Below are positions 37,201 through 45,546 of a DNA stretch of 64,000 nucleotides, in pieces; positions within the stretch are counted from its first letter, which is position 1, and every line of letters begins with the position of its first letter. Position numbers and translations under genes: made by a program. Under the pieces are notes generated by a model, which had not been told where the DNA came from, did not search any database, and saw only the letters and a list, made by a program, of their open reading frames with translations. Where the stretch lies: the NCBI GenBank assembly GCA_963971305.1, contig CAXARO010000986.1, positions 1 to 64,000 on the forward strand, written 5' to 3'. Source of the DNA: Arcuatula senhousia (lineage: Eukaryota; Mollusca; Bivalvia; Mytilida; Mytilidae).

Positions 37201-38736
37201 TACACATCTGACTGATATAAGATTATATACATTTTTGTACATTGTACACGTACTGTACATAAATGACAAATCATATTTTTAATATAAACAAATAGATAAA
37301 ATTAAATGTAACTTGTATATAAACAAAATTGTATTTAAGATATAAAGCATCAACATATAAAGATACATGTAACATGACACAGATAGTGTGTTGAATGAAA
37401 TATTGTTTTACCCTGGATTGACCTATTACCATGGTACTAAGAAATTTTCTTTTCATCTGAACAATTGCAAAGGAATCAAATTAGATGATTAATCATGATT
37501 GGAACCCTTATTATAAAGGCTCTGTATACAGCAACTTTTAAACGATTTATTGAAATATCATAACTAAATAAATAGTCTCCAAAATAGGTGCAGTCGATTT
37601 TCTCCAGAATGTAAAATTGACCTAATACCGTGGTATGGTGAAGAATCCTATTTATATCACTTAGTATAAAATAAAAAATATCGAGAGACCGTGACAAAAC
37701 AAGCACTGAAATTTAAGAAAAATATTTATATATTTCAAAGATAAAAATATGTATAATGTTAGTCTAAGAGTAGAAAAGAATTTACCAATGGTAAAGACCA
37801 TGAAATGACGTCTCAATGTCCAAATGCCCAACATTCAAACATTTCTAATTTTGTGTCTCGGATAGAGTTTTAAATAAAAAAACACCTGATTTCTTTGATA
37901 AAATACAAATACATGTTAGAAAATTGTTTTAATATTTGTAAGGTTTTCTTAAAATCAAAATCAGTGTGCTATATAAGTTGTAAGATTGCCTGTTAGATTT
38001 CATTCCGTAAAAGCGGCAAATCAAAATGGCGTCAGAACCGGTCTTAAAACTACCAGCTTTCATTGTCAATTTTAAAGTGTGTAAGAGCATCATGTTGGGG
38101 AAAACAATTGAAATACACAAATTGTTATTTCAATGTCCTTTGATATCTGAAAATCACGTTTTAGGGAAAACACTTCTTGGGGTTCTTCCAAGAGTAATAT
38201 CTAGACATATATGCGCAATTTTGACAGGAAATGACAAAATTTAAGTTATAAAAAAAGTGACGAAAACATACCAATATGACAAGATTTGTCATACTTTTGT
38301 TAATATAATGTCTTTATTTAACAAATATCTGTTTCATATTACAGTTGAAACCAGTTTCAAATCAAGCGAAAGAAAAAAATGTAAGAGAAACAAAATACCA
38401 CGGAATTAGGCATACCACGGTAATAGGTCGTTTGAGTATATTTTTTAGCAGGTGCTTGTTCAGTTTGTTTATTATTCAGGGTCTTACCAAATCAACAGAG
38501 GCAATATCTTTCAATGATACCTCCTCAACTATTGCTTTCGGTGGGTTTTCTGTCAAGTAAATCCATTCATCACCCAGTATAGCATACTTGAAGGCCTTGT
38601 TCTCCCTTTCAGAGCAAATAATACACGATTCGTATGCACGCACCCGCTCATACGTTTCCTCGTTTAGGCATTTTTTCAAGAAACTTTCAAGTTTACTGTT
38701 CTTTTTGAATAATGTTTCAACTGTGCTTCGCGCCAT
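8955..38736 (-). CDS. C12orf56: C12orf56 homologue, 14 coding exons, 827 aa
   Basis: Fourteen exons join in frame with GT-AG borders: 38736-38488, 36628-36477, 35479-34631, 30090-29916, 29537-29461, 23046-22905, 22277-22168, 21899-21789, 20081-19961, 15294-15274, 13608-13534, 11760-11683, 10761-10580, 9096-8955. The sum is 2,484 bases, 827 residues plus TAG. Residues 1-85 carry the conserved N-terminal block (RAYESCII, YLTENPPKAI, then NDYPDFLS after the splice). Residues about 134-417 are a low-complexity, Ser/Lys-rich, probably disordered insert with a CCCC cluster. The C-terminal 400 residues are helical and match the family (SAWSNYVI, LKKMFWK, LMFRESE, LTPSEAVLLY, YIKSNYHEEFKYF). The human protein is about 622 residues; the extra length lies mostly in exon 3. 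The molecular function of this family is unknown. Identification rests on remembered family sequence and the consistent exon phases. Confidence 0.9.
9222..9298. repeat. 77-bp direct repeat, left copy
   Basis: The 77 bases from aaaaatgtatatcctttt to actaattgat recur at 9651-9727 with only a few mismatches. The two copies flank the inverted-repeat element at 9304-9650. Confidence 0.85.
9304..9650. mobile_element. Inverted-repeat element, TCTCGCCTGC family, copy A
   Basis: Ends are atctcgcctgcc (9325) and cgcaggcgagac (9639-9650), inverted copies. The GC-rich cgccgccgtcgccgcc tract and the 'cctatgtcccgctctgcttcg' end recur, in opposite orientation, in the copy at 50611-51324. The internal 174-base module is present once here and three times there. 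Confidence 0.8.
9651..9727. repeat. 77-bp direct repeat, right copy
   Basis: Second copy of the sequence at 9222-9298, immediately after element A. Confidence 0.85.
10157..10441 (-). mobile_element. tRNA-derived SINE, 5'-truncated copy
   Basis: Nearly the same body as the full SINE at 49180-49534 (tatcctggattaggaaacaagc; cccattgagcctac; aatggtgtcaagagag; ttcatgaaattttcacccc). The tRNA-like head that should follow at the high-coordinate side is missing. The plus-strand open frame across it is not a gene. Confidence 0.8.
10580..10761 (-). CDS. C12orf56: C12orf56 homologue, exon 13
   Basis: 182 bases, encoding LTPSEAVLLYSIFSVLQTLL and YIKSNYHEEF, among the strongest family matches. The donor gtaagt falls inside the final AAG/TAA, so the open frame appears to stop unless it is spliced. 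Confidence 0.92.
11683..11760 (-). CDS. C12orf56: C12orf56 homologue, exon 12
   Basis: 78 bases, 26 codons, ANWGFNEGSFFNISWMVKTL onward; phase 0 on both sides. Confidence 0.88.
11831..12016 (+). mobile_element. tRNA-derived SINE with 15-bp target-site duplication
   Basis: The head has a pol III A box (atggtgtagtggtta, about 11848) and B box (GAGTTCGATCC, 11916-11926). The element is bounded by ATTCAAAACTACTTT at 11816-11830 and again at 12017-12031, a 15-base duplication. It sits in intron 11 of the C12orf56 homologue. Confidence 0.88.
12062..13029. mobile_element. Inverted-repeat element, TCTCGCCTGC family, copy B with 182-bp tandem core
   Basis: Ends tgtctcgcctgccggc and gcaggcgagaca are inverted copies. 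The core is a tandem repeat of about 182 bases: 'cagatgcctagctattat' starts at 12151, 12332, 12514, 12696 and 12878. A GC-rich gccgccgtcgccg tract at 12945-12978 precedes the right end, as in copies A and C. Confidence 0.85.
13534..13608 (-). CDS. C12orf56: C12orf56 homologue, exon 11
   Basis: 75 bases, 25 codons, IEKQVLEFTKVALQAVFELF onward; phase 0 on both sides. Confidence 0.88.
13831..14546. mobile_element. Inverted-repeat element with TACCCCCCGC ends and tandem core
   Basis: Left end gataccccccgc, right end gcggggggtata. The core has about four units of 135-173 bases with a shared 'gcgcttacgagg' motif (about 14004, 14176, 14337, 14471). A truncated relative lies at 29049-29315 and a longer relative at 49011-50154. 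Confidence 0.75.
14886..15093. mobile_element. 208-bp MITE with CTGTGGATTCATT ends and TA target site
   Basis: The left end (ctgtggattcatttattttc, then cgtgg) is inverted at the right (ccacgaatattaatgaaacc, then acag). TA dinucleotides flank it (14884-14885 and 15094-15095), as in Tc1/mariner-like elements. It is in intron 10 of the C12orf56 homologue. Confidence 0.8.
15274..15294 (-). CDS. C12orf56: C12orf56 homologue, exon 10 (21-base microexon)
   Basis: Seven codons, EEENSDE, with an ag acceptor and gta donor. Both sides are phase 0, so it can be skipped without a frameshift. It is supported by frame continuity and splice sites only. Confidence 0.7.
17378..17561. repeat. Three imperfect 60-70-bp repeats with CACAGG/CCTGTG hairpins
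   Basis: Three consecutive copies share a 'tgcaaac..tcggcaccacaggggtt' part and a 'gtttcctgtgtat' part. In each, CACAG(G) pairs with (C)CTGTG across about 15 bases. They lie inside the 4.06-kb element. Confidence 0.65.
18178..19330. repeat. Dispersed repeat, AAAGCTTCGCCGAGCGCAGC head
   Basis: Head at 18178 (aaaaagcttcgccgagcgca), tail at 19302-19329 with a ccgcaaattttttgcgg hairpin and cgtataaaa. The middle carries modules with a ccCCTATAAGGGG hairpin and 'tttggccccttttgg' words found in other repeats here. An (ACGACA)n/(ACG)n microsatellite at 19226-19283 is internal. Confidence 0.7.
19226..19283. repeat. ACG/ACAACG microsatellite
   Basis: Direct reading: repeated acgacaacgacaacgac passing into pure (gac)n. 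It is part of the repeat at 18178-19330. Confidence 0.9.
19587..19614. repeat. Perfect 28-bp palindrome centred on TGACGTCA
   Basis: ATTGGAGATGTGAC is followed at once by its exact reverse complement, giving a 28-base perfect palindrome with no spacer. Its centre is the consensus cAMP response element TGACGTCA. It lies near the right end of the 4.06-kb TTAA element. Confidence 0.9.
19961..20081 (-). CDS. C12orf56: C12orf56 homologue, exon 9
   Basis: 121 bases encoding GRPVFDFLKVLICTPEVPEK and a Ser/Ala-rich tail. Donor gtaaat. The next intron is almost filled by a 4.06-kb transposon. Confidence 0.9.
20421..21727. mobile_element. Dispersed element, GGCTCCCAGGAGCC head, about 156-bp tandem core (copy 1)
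   Basis: Head aagaggctcccaggagcctg then gaatcgatcacctgg; tail ggcctttggtcaggtgagct. GCTCACCTGA-like words at the two ends are inverted. The core is about six units of roughly 156 bases (shared 'aagcaagcaacagctttt'), each with a cCCCTATAAGGGGtcatctg hairpin module. It lies in intron 8 of the C12orf56 homologue. Confidence 0.8.
21789..21899 (-). CDS. C12orf56: C12orf56 homologue, exon 8
   Basis: 111 bases encoding LAILLTEIMSLMFRESE, a predicted helix. Phase 2 in and out. Confidence 0.9.
22168..22277 (-). CDS. C12orf56: C12orf56 homologue, exon 7
   Basis: 110 bases encoding FLFLVRQLQHYLPKSP and SQRCDEL. Acceptor tttgtag, donor gtaagc. Confidence 0.9.
22905..23046 (-). CDS. C12orf56: C12orf56 homologue, exon 6
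   Basis: 142 bases encoding KMEALFNQLKRELL and ending RNFALKKMFWK, a well-conserved family segment. Donor gtttgt. Confidence 0.9.
23849..25253. mobile_element. Dispersed element, GGCTCCCAGGAGCC head, 492-bp tandem core (copy 2)
   Basis: Head taactagaggctcccaggag, tail cttcgggtcaggtgagctaa. The 'ttggttggtc' motif starts at 24051, 24543 and 25035, a 492-base period. A (GACG)n-type tract at 25160-25208 precedes the tail. It is in intron 5 of the C12orf56 homologue. Confidence 0.82.
25254..26522. other. Intron 5 sequence, nothing specific seen
   Basis: AT-rich intronic DNA of the C12orf56 homologue between two transposons. No exon-like frame with splice sites and no repeat that I recognise. Confidence 0.5.
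26527..26913. mobile_element. 387-bp TTAA-flanked MITE with long inverted repeats
   Basis: The left arm gcgcagttctctgtaagaat (26527) and the right arm, read inverted, gtgctattctctgtaagaat continue to match for about 65 bases (caggtaat..gaatcatgatttaaaaacac). TTAA stands outside both ends (26523-26526 and 26914-26917). No coding frame. Confidence 0.85.
27834..28009. mobile_element. 176-bp MITE with CTGTATAGCGGGTTATT ends and TA target site
   Basis: The left end ctgtatagcgggttatt is inverted at the right (aataacttgctatacgg). TA flanks both sides (27832-27833 and 28010-28011). Intronic in the C12orf56 homologue; the overlapping short open frames are not genes. Confidence 0.78.
29049..29315. repeat. 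Truncated copy of the TACCCCC-ended element
   Basis: Shares 'ctgtgagcaacctcacaaa', 'ggataccctttgcttcatat' and the acagacagacggacagac tail with the elements at 13831 and 49011, but has only one core unit. Confidence 0.6.
29461..29537 (-). CDS. C12orf56: C12orf56 homologue, exon 5
   Basis: 77 bases, phase 0 in and phase 2 out, encoding RCTLMLDLDYEKAF and onward. Acceptor ttttttacag, donor gtatgc. Confidence 0.88.
29916..30090 (-). CDS. C12orf56: C12orf56 homologue, exon 4
   Basis: 175 bases. Encodes KVELHIYLLNLHSPML and SAWSNYVI, the start of the conserved helical C-terminal region. Donor is gtaagt after ATT. Confidence 0.9.
31097..31207. mobile_element. 111-bp MITE, AGGGTTATTGCATGAATATTGT ends
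   Basis: The left end agggttattgcatgaatatt is inverted at the right (aatattcatgttataaccct). TTAA is on the left (31093-31096); the right side reads TTTC, so the duplication is decayed or absent. Intron 3 of the C12orf56 homologue. Confidence 0.65.
31208..33292. other. Intron 3 sequence, nothing specific seen
   Basis: About 2 kb of AT-rich intronic DNA. A region at 32517-32790 with 'aaagggtcataacttccac' and 'agtttcaaaaaatttgttga' words looks like a decayed piece of the tandem-cored repeat families, but boundaries cannot be drawn. Confidence 0.4.
33293..33496. mobile_element. 204-bp MITE with GGGTGGTAAAGGG ends and ATCTAA duplication
   Basis: Left end gtgggtggtaaaggg, right end ccctttaccaccccc, inverted. 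ATCTAA at 33287-33292 and 33497-33502 fits a 6-base target duplication. The inside is a run of 'cgttcatcgtg' variants. The plus-strand 69-codon frame across it is not a gene. Confidence 0.78.
34631..35479 (-). CDS. C12orf56: C12orf56 homologue, exon 3 (long disordered region)
   Basis: 849 bases, 282 full codons. Rich in Ser, Lys, Glu and Asn and probably unstructured. It contains a basic GGSKKKKR stretch and an unusual SFCCCCFGSK cysteine cluster. Several RRSS/RGS sites look like kinase targets. It accounts for most of the length excess over the human protein. Confidence 0.88.
36477..36628 (-). CDS. C12orf56: C12orf56 homologue, exon 2
   Basis: 152 bases, entering in phase 0 and leaving in phase 2. 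It begins VNDYPDFLSGEE, which continues the conserved N-terminal domain, and ends in a basic Arg/Ser/Lys stretch (RRSIRRSKRSPRPGS). Confidence 0.9.
37420..38429. repeat. Inverted CCTATTACCGTGGTA motifs bracketing 1 kb in intron 1
   Basis: GACCTATTACCATGGTA occurs at 37420-37436 and, as GACCTAATACCGTGGTA, at 37619-37635. It recurs inverted at 38413-38429, with a further related inverted copy at about 38394. The arrangement suggests element termini or clustered sites. No target duplication was found. Confidence 0.45.
38488..38736 (-). CDS. C12orf56: C12orf56 homologue, exon 1 (start)
   Basis: Eighty-three codons from ATG to the TTG before gtaaga. It carries the conserved N-terminal block with RAYESCIICSE and LTENPPKAIVEE. 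This is the start that gives the family N-terminus; I see no better upstream ATG in frame. Confidence 0.9.
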
Positions 38737-39384
38737 ACATTCCTCTTCTAGTTAATTAATGTCATACTTGCTCCAAAAAGGCAAAAATAAACTGGAACGT
38801 GGATCTCTAGGCACGCTCAGACATTGTTATGCAGGAAATCCGGTTCAAAGGTCACAGGTAAACACAAATCACGCCACCATAATTATCCCGACCTCGTCAT
38901 CCAAAAACACAGTATGATTATTGTTTATTGCGCTTAAAATATTTTATTTTATTTAGGTTAGTTTCAATATTGAAGAAAAAGAAAAAATATTCAAAAGGGG
39001 TTAAGAATAGAAAACAAAACGACCATAAATTAACAAATGCAAAGTAGTGCAAATATACTTTAAAAGGCAAATTAGAGAATTTTGTTTTATCAAAACTACG
39101 AAAAATTCATGGTAATCATAATGGAAAACTATATAAGCCTTTGTTTGTAACTATGATACACATTTTGACATTCATTGTTATTTCCTTTCGATAAATTTCT
39201 CTTATATTGATCTCCATTTTCACTCGTTTTTATAACTCGTTATATTCATAATCCAATTTTCATGTACAAACAAAACAAAAAAAAGAAAAAAAAACTGATC
39301 ATGAATGCACTTGTATCATAACCCTTTTTCTAGTTTTTTGTCTAATTCTAAATATTACCTCTAAACTGATGATTTGATACTAAC
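38737..39384. other. Upstream region of the C12orf56 homologue
   Basis: Likely 5' UTR and promoter of the minus-strand gene lie here. No clear TATA box or CpG-rich block could be placed. The remainder is AT-rich without recognisable features. Confidence 0.4.
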
Positions 39385-39416
39385 ATGTTTCCTGTTTATA
39401 CAAAAAAGTCAAGAAA

Positions 39417-39465
39417 GCAGATTGTGTCGTGGTTAACGCGTCGGACTTCTTGGTTCGATCTTCAT
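39417..39465 (+). repeat. Decayed tRNA-like SINE head
   Basis: gtggttaacgcgtcggact followed by tggttcgatc matches the head of the SINE at 49180-49534 (read on its minus strand), with the middle shortened. No SINE body follows, so this is a fragment at best. Confidence 0.45.
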
Positions 39466-39669
39466 CTTGGCCATTTTTCACTTTTATTTTACATGATTTG
39501 TGAGGACGGTATCAATGAAGTGGTGCTAGTCCTACATGAAGGGGTAAGAATGGTCGTTCCGTTTACGAGGAGACTTCAAAACAAATTAAAGACCTCTCTG
39601 AGAAGGCTCAATTGGGGCCGTAACAAATATCACACTCACACGCTGGAAACCGGAGAGGTGGTAGCCTAG

Positions 39670-41338
39670 CTCAATCAGTACAGTAATATATCACGTGTGT
39701 ACCACCTACATGACCTATATACTAAATCTAAGAAGCTGAGAAAAAAGCTTTTAGCCCAAACGATTGCTATAACTATGTACGGTTAACCCTCAGAAACAGC
39801 GATATTTTTAAAAGATTTTCAGTATCAAAAACCATGTGGAATATTCTTTCAATTTTCTGAATGAATTATATAAGGATTGCAACAGCAATAACTTTGTTAT
39901 AAAGAGTTTCTCTTTTAGCTTGAGTCTTCAGAATACCAAGTGTTGTCATCATGCCTTGAAGCGCTTCATCAACAGCAATTCTTGTCTACATCTTAGATAG
40001 TTCAGTTACTCACCTTGGTTTTTATTGAGGAATAAAGCGTAAAAAGCTAGGACAAGCATATACCAAATGTTACAACTCAATAGGTTTTATTAGAATAGAT
40101 AGCGATACATTTATATAAATATTAAACACAGCTAAGCTTAATGCCATGTACAAATTAAGACGCTGTATACCAAACGCTTTAATCTTAGTCTTGTGATGAA
40201 ATAGATCTGGGCTAGTCTAAAGAGACGTGTTAAACAGTTTAGACAGGCTTGCATCGAGGTACTCAAGGATGGATCTAGAAATTATTGCACGAAAGAAGAG
40301 ATCTCACCCACAGCTCATTTTTAACGAAACTTAGAGGGGACAGCCCATCCAGTAATAGTAAATCTACACGAAAATAACAAAGGTGCCTACGAAAAGAATT
40401 CCAACCCCGGGACATCCACAAAGTTATACTTAACAAGTACCCGCCCAAGTTTGTAGATGGAAATATATCATAGCTATTCCTATACCGAAACATTGAAATA
40501 AGTTATGTCTGGCCAAGCAAGGGTCTTAATAGAAATAAATTAAGGCTTAATACCGATGGTTTGCACAGCAACTCCCAGCCCAGGTCCTCTTGATAGATAA
40601 ACTGATAGCAATTCTATTCTAATACCCTGACACTATAGAGTATCACCAACCTCGGCCTTAATACATGTAGCCGGAGAGTTAAAAATACAGCGTAGCTAGT
40701 CAGTACAGAGACGTTCTATGCTTGAAAATGTCGGCAACAGTAGATAGACATTCTTAATCTAGCCAGTATGTCAATAGTTTAACAACTAATAATGACATAC
40801 ATTATCGTTTTTAAACATTGGTCGAAATTGTTCGTCATCCTGTATTTGCACATTGTCGATATCCTCTTTACTACTGAATTTGGCTTCCTTTAAAAATTTT
40901 AAATTGTTATATTCCGTCTACAAAAGTAGAGGACATAAAGTGTTGGGTCCGTTCGTCGCTATACCCATCCACAATAAGGTTTACCTTCACGTTTGAGTAA
41001 CCTTTTTATGAAGGAAGTGAAACAAAAATAACAATTTAAAACTGTGCTTGTCGCATCAACTTCGGTTTGTTGATTGATCACAGAAAAGGGTGGTGGTGGT
41101 GTTATACTTAGATTTACATAAAGGTTTGTTACTTTTCTTTGCAAGTAGTACCATTTTTAAACATAGGATATCATCACAGACATCAACTTCACGATAAAGT
41201 GATTGCAGAAAAAAGAGGATCATCATGTCTTTTGGGTATATTCTTGTTTTTGTTTTGTTGAGTAACAATCTCTTGGTAATTGATACCCTTATATTTTTGA
41301 TTCTACCATCGACTTGTTCCGATCCAAATGCTACTGTT
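39670..41338. other. Intergenic stretch, no gene seen
   Basis: About 1.7 kb of sequence richer in G+C than its surroundings. Short frames on both strands overlap and none has a motif. I cannot assign it to a repeat family from this window alone. Confidence 0.4.
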
Positions 41339-42300
41339 ACTGTGGACTTACGTAACATGTCCAACCCTAGTACGTTTTAGGCCCAATATGGACATTCAAT
41401 TGCTCTAGACACATGTAGCCTTTGATGAACTTTCCTCTCACATTTCACAAGGAATTCTTTTTTTTCAAAAGCAGACCAAAAATAAATTACAGTTTAACCA
41501 TAAAAAAGCTCCGTCGAGCGTAGCATCATACGACTGCAACATGTCGAACCCTGTACTTTTGAGGCCCAATATAGATTGGTCAATTGCTCTGGACACATCA
41601 TGTCTGAAAAAGTTTTTTGACACATGGTGGACTTTCCACCAATATTTCACAGGGATTTCAATTTTTTGTTCAAAAGCTGACCAAAAAATAAATTACAGTT
41701 ACAAAATCACGACCCCTTTTGGCCCCTTATTAAGAGTTTTTACTAACTTTCATTTTTGCCCCCTTAGGCCCTTAACGGCAATTAGGGGAGGGGAGTGTCA
41801 CAAAATCCTTTATTTTGTACATTCACTATTTGACAAGAATTAATAAGCAAAAAAATGAAATCGGACAATAAATAAAAATGTTTGATTAAGTCCCTTTTGG
41901 CCCCTTATTACAAAACATAAAAGGGGGGGGGGGGGTAATCCTCAATTTGTTATTCACTGCTTGACAAGACTTCACATGCAAAAAAATTCAAAATCAGACC
42001 AGAAATAAAAAAGTTACTTTTTTGCCCCTTATTTCTAAATGAAAAAATGAGAGATCCCCAAAATCAATCCATTGTATGATTTGAGGCATATCATCGTCAA
42101 ATTTTATAGCAACTGGCCAACCAGAACCAAAGATATTATGGGAACAAATAATAAATTTGATTTTTTGCACCTTGTGGCCCCTAGTTTCTAAACGAATAAA
42201 ATGGGACCCCCAAATTCAATTCCATTCATTCTTTAATGGTATGGAACATTATTGTAAAATTTCACAGCATTTGGTTGACCAGAAGGAAAGTTATCATGGG
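41339..42300. repeat. Two overlapping copies of the AAAGCTTCGCCGAG repeat, decayed
   Basis: Head-like passages start at about 41352 (catgtccaaccctagtacg) and 41503 (aaaaaagctccgtcgagcg). They are followed by 'ccccttttggccccttatt' modules and a G13 run at about 41925. The tail resembles 19140-19200. Small plus-strand frames within are not genes. Confidence 0.6.
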
Positions 42301-42620
42301 AACAAAAAAGTAGACGATAAAGAGATGAGGAATAAGTTTAGGCGACACAACCAACACAAAACGGCAATTAAAAAAAAAAAACACAATGGAAAACAGCCAG
42401 CAGTCTTCAACATGACCAGAGGTCGCAGCTTGCCGTCTTGCATTGGGCGAAGACTAAATATACAAGACATAAGATTCAAACAAATCCCTAAATTATCAAC
42501 GAAAGACCCATTTCTGGACAAAAACAGATAGTTGACAGAGACAAACAAAAGCTTTGACAAGGATTCCTGGCTTGGGACAGGCACATATAAAATGTGGCGG
42601 GGTTAAACTAGTTTTTTGGG
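42300..42620. repeat. Dispersed-repeat fragment shared with 50195-50400
   Basis: The passage gtagacgataaagagatgag then gaataagtttaggcgacacaa resembles atagacgataatcagacgtgg then aataagtgtacgagacacaac at 50275. The 124-codon plus-strand frame is Lys-rich, begins inside another repeat and is not supported as a gene. Confidence 0.5.
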
Positions 42621-42948
42621 ACCCAACCTTACCCCATTGTTAATCCTGTACAAAGCACAAAAATAATACACTTTAAAAATCAAATCGATAAAAGTTCAAT
42701 TCACCAAGAGAGAACCTGAGACAAGAGTACTATACGAGAACAACGAGACGTAAAGGAACTCTCTTGAGAACACCCGCAGTTACTGACAGCTAGCTAAGAA
42801 GCATTTATCGACTGATGTAAAAATATCAAACATATCGATTCTTAATCCAACAAAACAACTAATGATTTAGTATTATATCATCACACAAAACCGACATATT
42901 TGATCGATGTAATGCTTAAAAACAATACAATGATCAAAAGGTAAAAGA

Positions 42949-43510
42949 TTAACGATTTAGAGTTACTATCAAATTATCAATATTTCTACCAAAAATCACC
43001 AAATTTAAAGATTTTACTATAACTTTCAACTTGTATCCTTTCTTTAATAAGTTTTTAAGCCAAATTACCATGTCAAGAGGATTGTTTTTGAATTTACGTG
43101 CCTTATAAACTACATTTCCATAGAATTCGGGATGTGATATTCCTTTTACAATCAAAAAAACGACGTGTACAGTTAAAATTTTCAATAATATACCCATATT
43201 TACGTACGAATATAGTAAACGATTTGACTGATTTGTGGTGTCGATAACATTGTTTTAATATTTTTTCTGTAATGAAACGGTTTTTGTCATTAAAATCAGA
43301 AACACCACTGCAAATTCGAGCATATCTGACTAACTGTGAAATGTACACTCCGTAAGAGGGAGCTAGAAGAGTACATCTTCAAAAAAAAGGGAAATTTACG
43401 TTTATCAAATACTTTAGTATTTAATTTTCCTTTGACAATGCTTAAATCTAAATCTAACAAGAGAGGATATGGTTGTCACCATATCCAGTGATAACCCGAT
43501 CAAGACCGTG
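42949..43510 (-). pseudogene. Reverse transcriptase, C-terminal remnant (retroelement), frameshifted
   Basis: On the minus strand, fragments read LDLDLSIVKGKLNTKVFDK, then YGVYISQLVRYARICSG, then in another frame PEFYGNVVYKARKFKNN. This order is typical of the region after the catalytic domain in reverse transcriptases common in invertebrate genomes, probably Penelope-like. The reading frame shifts at least near 43370 and 43170, so it is dead. The catalytic part lies separately at 44588-44816. Family assignment is from memory. Confidence 0.75.
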
Positions 43511-44587
43511 AAGAATTTCCTAATTATGTATATTTCTGTTTCATATGTAGACCTGTTTATTAAATATTATACTTTTCTTTGGTTTTATATATATTTTTTT
43601 AGTTATCAGTATTTGTTTAAGTAACAGGTTCCTTTGTTATGATATAATTGATGAAAGGATACGGAGGCCATGGAGGGATTTTGATTTTATATAAATTTAG
43701 CAATTAACAGTTATAAACAAATTGTGTACATGCCGTACATCTCAATTGTTCATTAAAAGAAATTTATTGTGTCTGACAATATATAATGTGCCCAAATAGT
43801 GTTGAACTAAGCTGCTCATCGTGCTTTTAAATAATTTCGCCATTCCCATTGTAAACATTATGCTTTAAAACGGTACTTTTGTTAGGAATGAAACCACGAC
43901 CCCCTTTTAATTTAGATATAAATCCAAGTATTAAAATTTTGCATAAATAAAACACGCGAGCTTCCAGATAGGGAAAATCACACGTGACGAACCATCGCTT
44001 ATTTACTATATTTATATCCGGGATTTATATATAAACAAGGAAGTAGATCGATACATCTAATAAAAGAACAAAACAAACAATGCTATGTTTTATAGTCAGT
44101 TTAAGTTGTTCAAAGTTCATAACCACTTTGGAGTACTACATTTTGAACAGATAATTTAAAAAAATTAACAATTGAAAAGTAAAATCTTAAACTACATGTT
44201 GAAGAGGTTAATGAACAATGCAAAAAATTATCTCTTAAAAATGGCGACATTAGAGTGAAGCTTCGTGGACTACTTTTACTTATTACTACATTCGTAGCTT
44301 CAATGCATATACATGTTTGATAATTACTGTAATACAAACTCATATTCGAATAAATTAATAATTATATGAAAATCAATTTCCAGAATATTTTCATCTGTTC
44401 ATTAATTAACGTTTTGCAATGTCTTATGCAGGAATATATTTTTACGCGCAGTATTATTTACAAAACATGTAATGCGAACCCGAAGACAATTATAACCCCT
44501 ATACTAAGTAGTTAGGCGTAGATTTCGGGTTATGAAAATGGACACCTATCGCCGGTCGAGTTAGATTTATTAAGGGTTAATTTTAAG
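43511..44587. other. Sequence between the two reverse transcriptase remnants
   Basis: About 1.1 kb of AT-rich DNA with no coding frame. It may be an inserted element, but I found no terminal repeats. Confidence 0.4.
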
Positions 44588-44816
44588 AATAGATATCATT
44601 TATAAAGTTGCGGATGTCGTCCAAGTATCTGTAAGTATTGTTAAAAAATTCAAAAATGGGGTGTTTGATTTTGTCTTTTTGTAGTTTGGCCATAAAATGT
44701 GATTCATAACAATATAAGAAAAGATCTGCTATAAGTGGAGCGCAATTGGTTCCCATGGGAATACCAATAACTTTGCGATATATTTGTTTTCCAAAACGTA
44801 TGTAAATATTATCTAG
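44588..44816 (-). pseudogene. Reverse transcriptase, catalytic-domain remnant
   Basis: A 76-codon minus-strand frame reads IYRKVIGIPMGTNCAPLIAD and, further on, TYRYLDDIRNF. GIPMG and the YxDD catalytic motif are hallmarks of reverse transcriptase motifs B and C. The frame ends at both sides. About 1.1 kb of unrelated sequence separates it from the C-terminal remnant at 42949-43510, where an intact protein would need only about 60 residues, so an insertion or rearrangement is likely. Confidence 0.82.
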
Positions 44817-44855
44817 AATTAGCAGCTTTTTTGGCCCCTAATTTCTTAACGAAAT

Positions 44856-45546
44856 AAAGAAAGAATGTGTCCGAATGTGTCCATGGGACTCGGATGCCCC
44901 CGCTGACCCCAAACAGGAACTAGTAGTCTGACAGGTCTGAAAGTCAATTAGGTCGTACAATTTGTCACACTGAACCATCCTAGTAAGTTTCAAATCGTTC
45001 TCATGTACGCTTCCTGAGAAAAGCTTGACGGAAATTTTCATAGTCATGTTCACATATTTTCACTCGGCCTAAGTCCCAAACAGGAAGTAGATATCCGACA
45101 GGTCTGAAAATAGCTTAGGACGTACAGTTTGTCATACAATCTTCATACCAAGTTTTAAATCATTCTCATGTGTGGTTGCTGAGTAAAGCTTGGCGGAAAT
45201 TTTCATAATCATGTTCACATATTTTCACATTGGCTTTAGTCCCAAACAGGAAGTAGATGTCTGACAGATATGAAAATGACTAAGGGCGTACAGTTTGTCA
45301 TACTACCTAAGCAAGTTTCAAATCATTCTTTGGTACGGTTCCTGAGAAAAGCTTGACGTAGTCATATTCACACATTTTCACATCGGCTTAAGTTCCAAAC
45401 AGGAAGTAGATGTCTGATAGGTCTGAAAATCGCTTTGGACGTACAGTTTGTCACACTGAACCACCATACCAAGTTTCAAATCATTTGTGTATGGTTTCTG
45501 AGAAAAGCTTGACGGAAATTCGTACGGAAGGACGTTCGTACGAACG
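44856..45546. repeat. Tandem repeat, about 166-bp unit, four copies
   Basis: The motif caggaa(g/c)tag at 44914, 45081, 45247 and 45400 marks the period. Each unit also contains a 'ccaagtttcaaatcattctc' and a 'gagaaaagcttgacggaaat' part. Ends in gtacgaacgaac. Related to the cores at 49040-50100 and 53320-53700. Confidence 0.8.

Noticed and set aside
39385..39669. 94-codon plus-strand frame near the C12orf56 promoter
   Set aside because: Its beginning overlaps a decayed tRNA-like SINE head and there is no domain; not supported as a gene.
42157..42531. 124-codon plus-strand frame
   Set aside because: It spans two dispersed-repeat fragments, and the related copy at 50195 does not preserve the frame.
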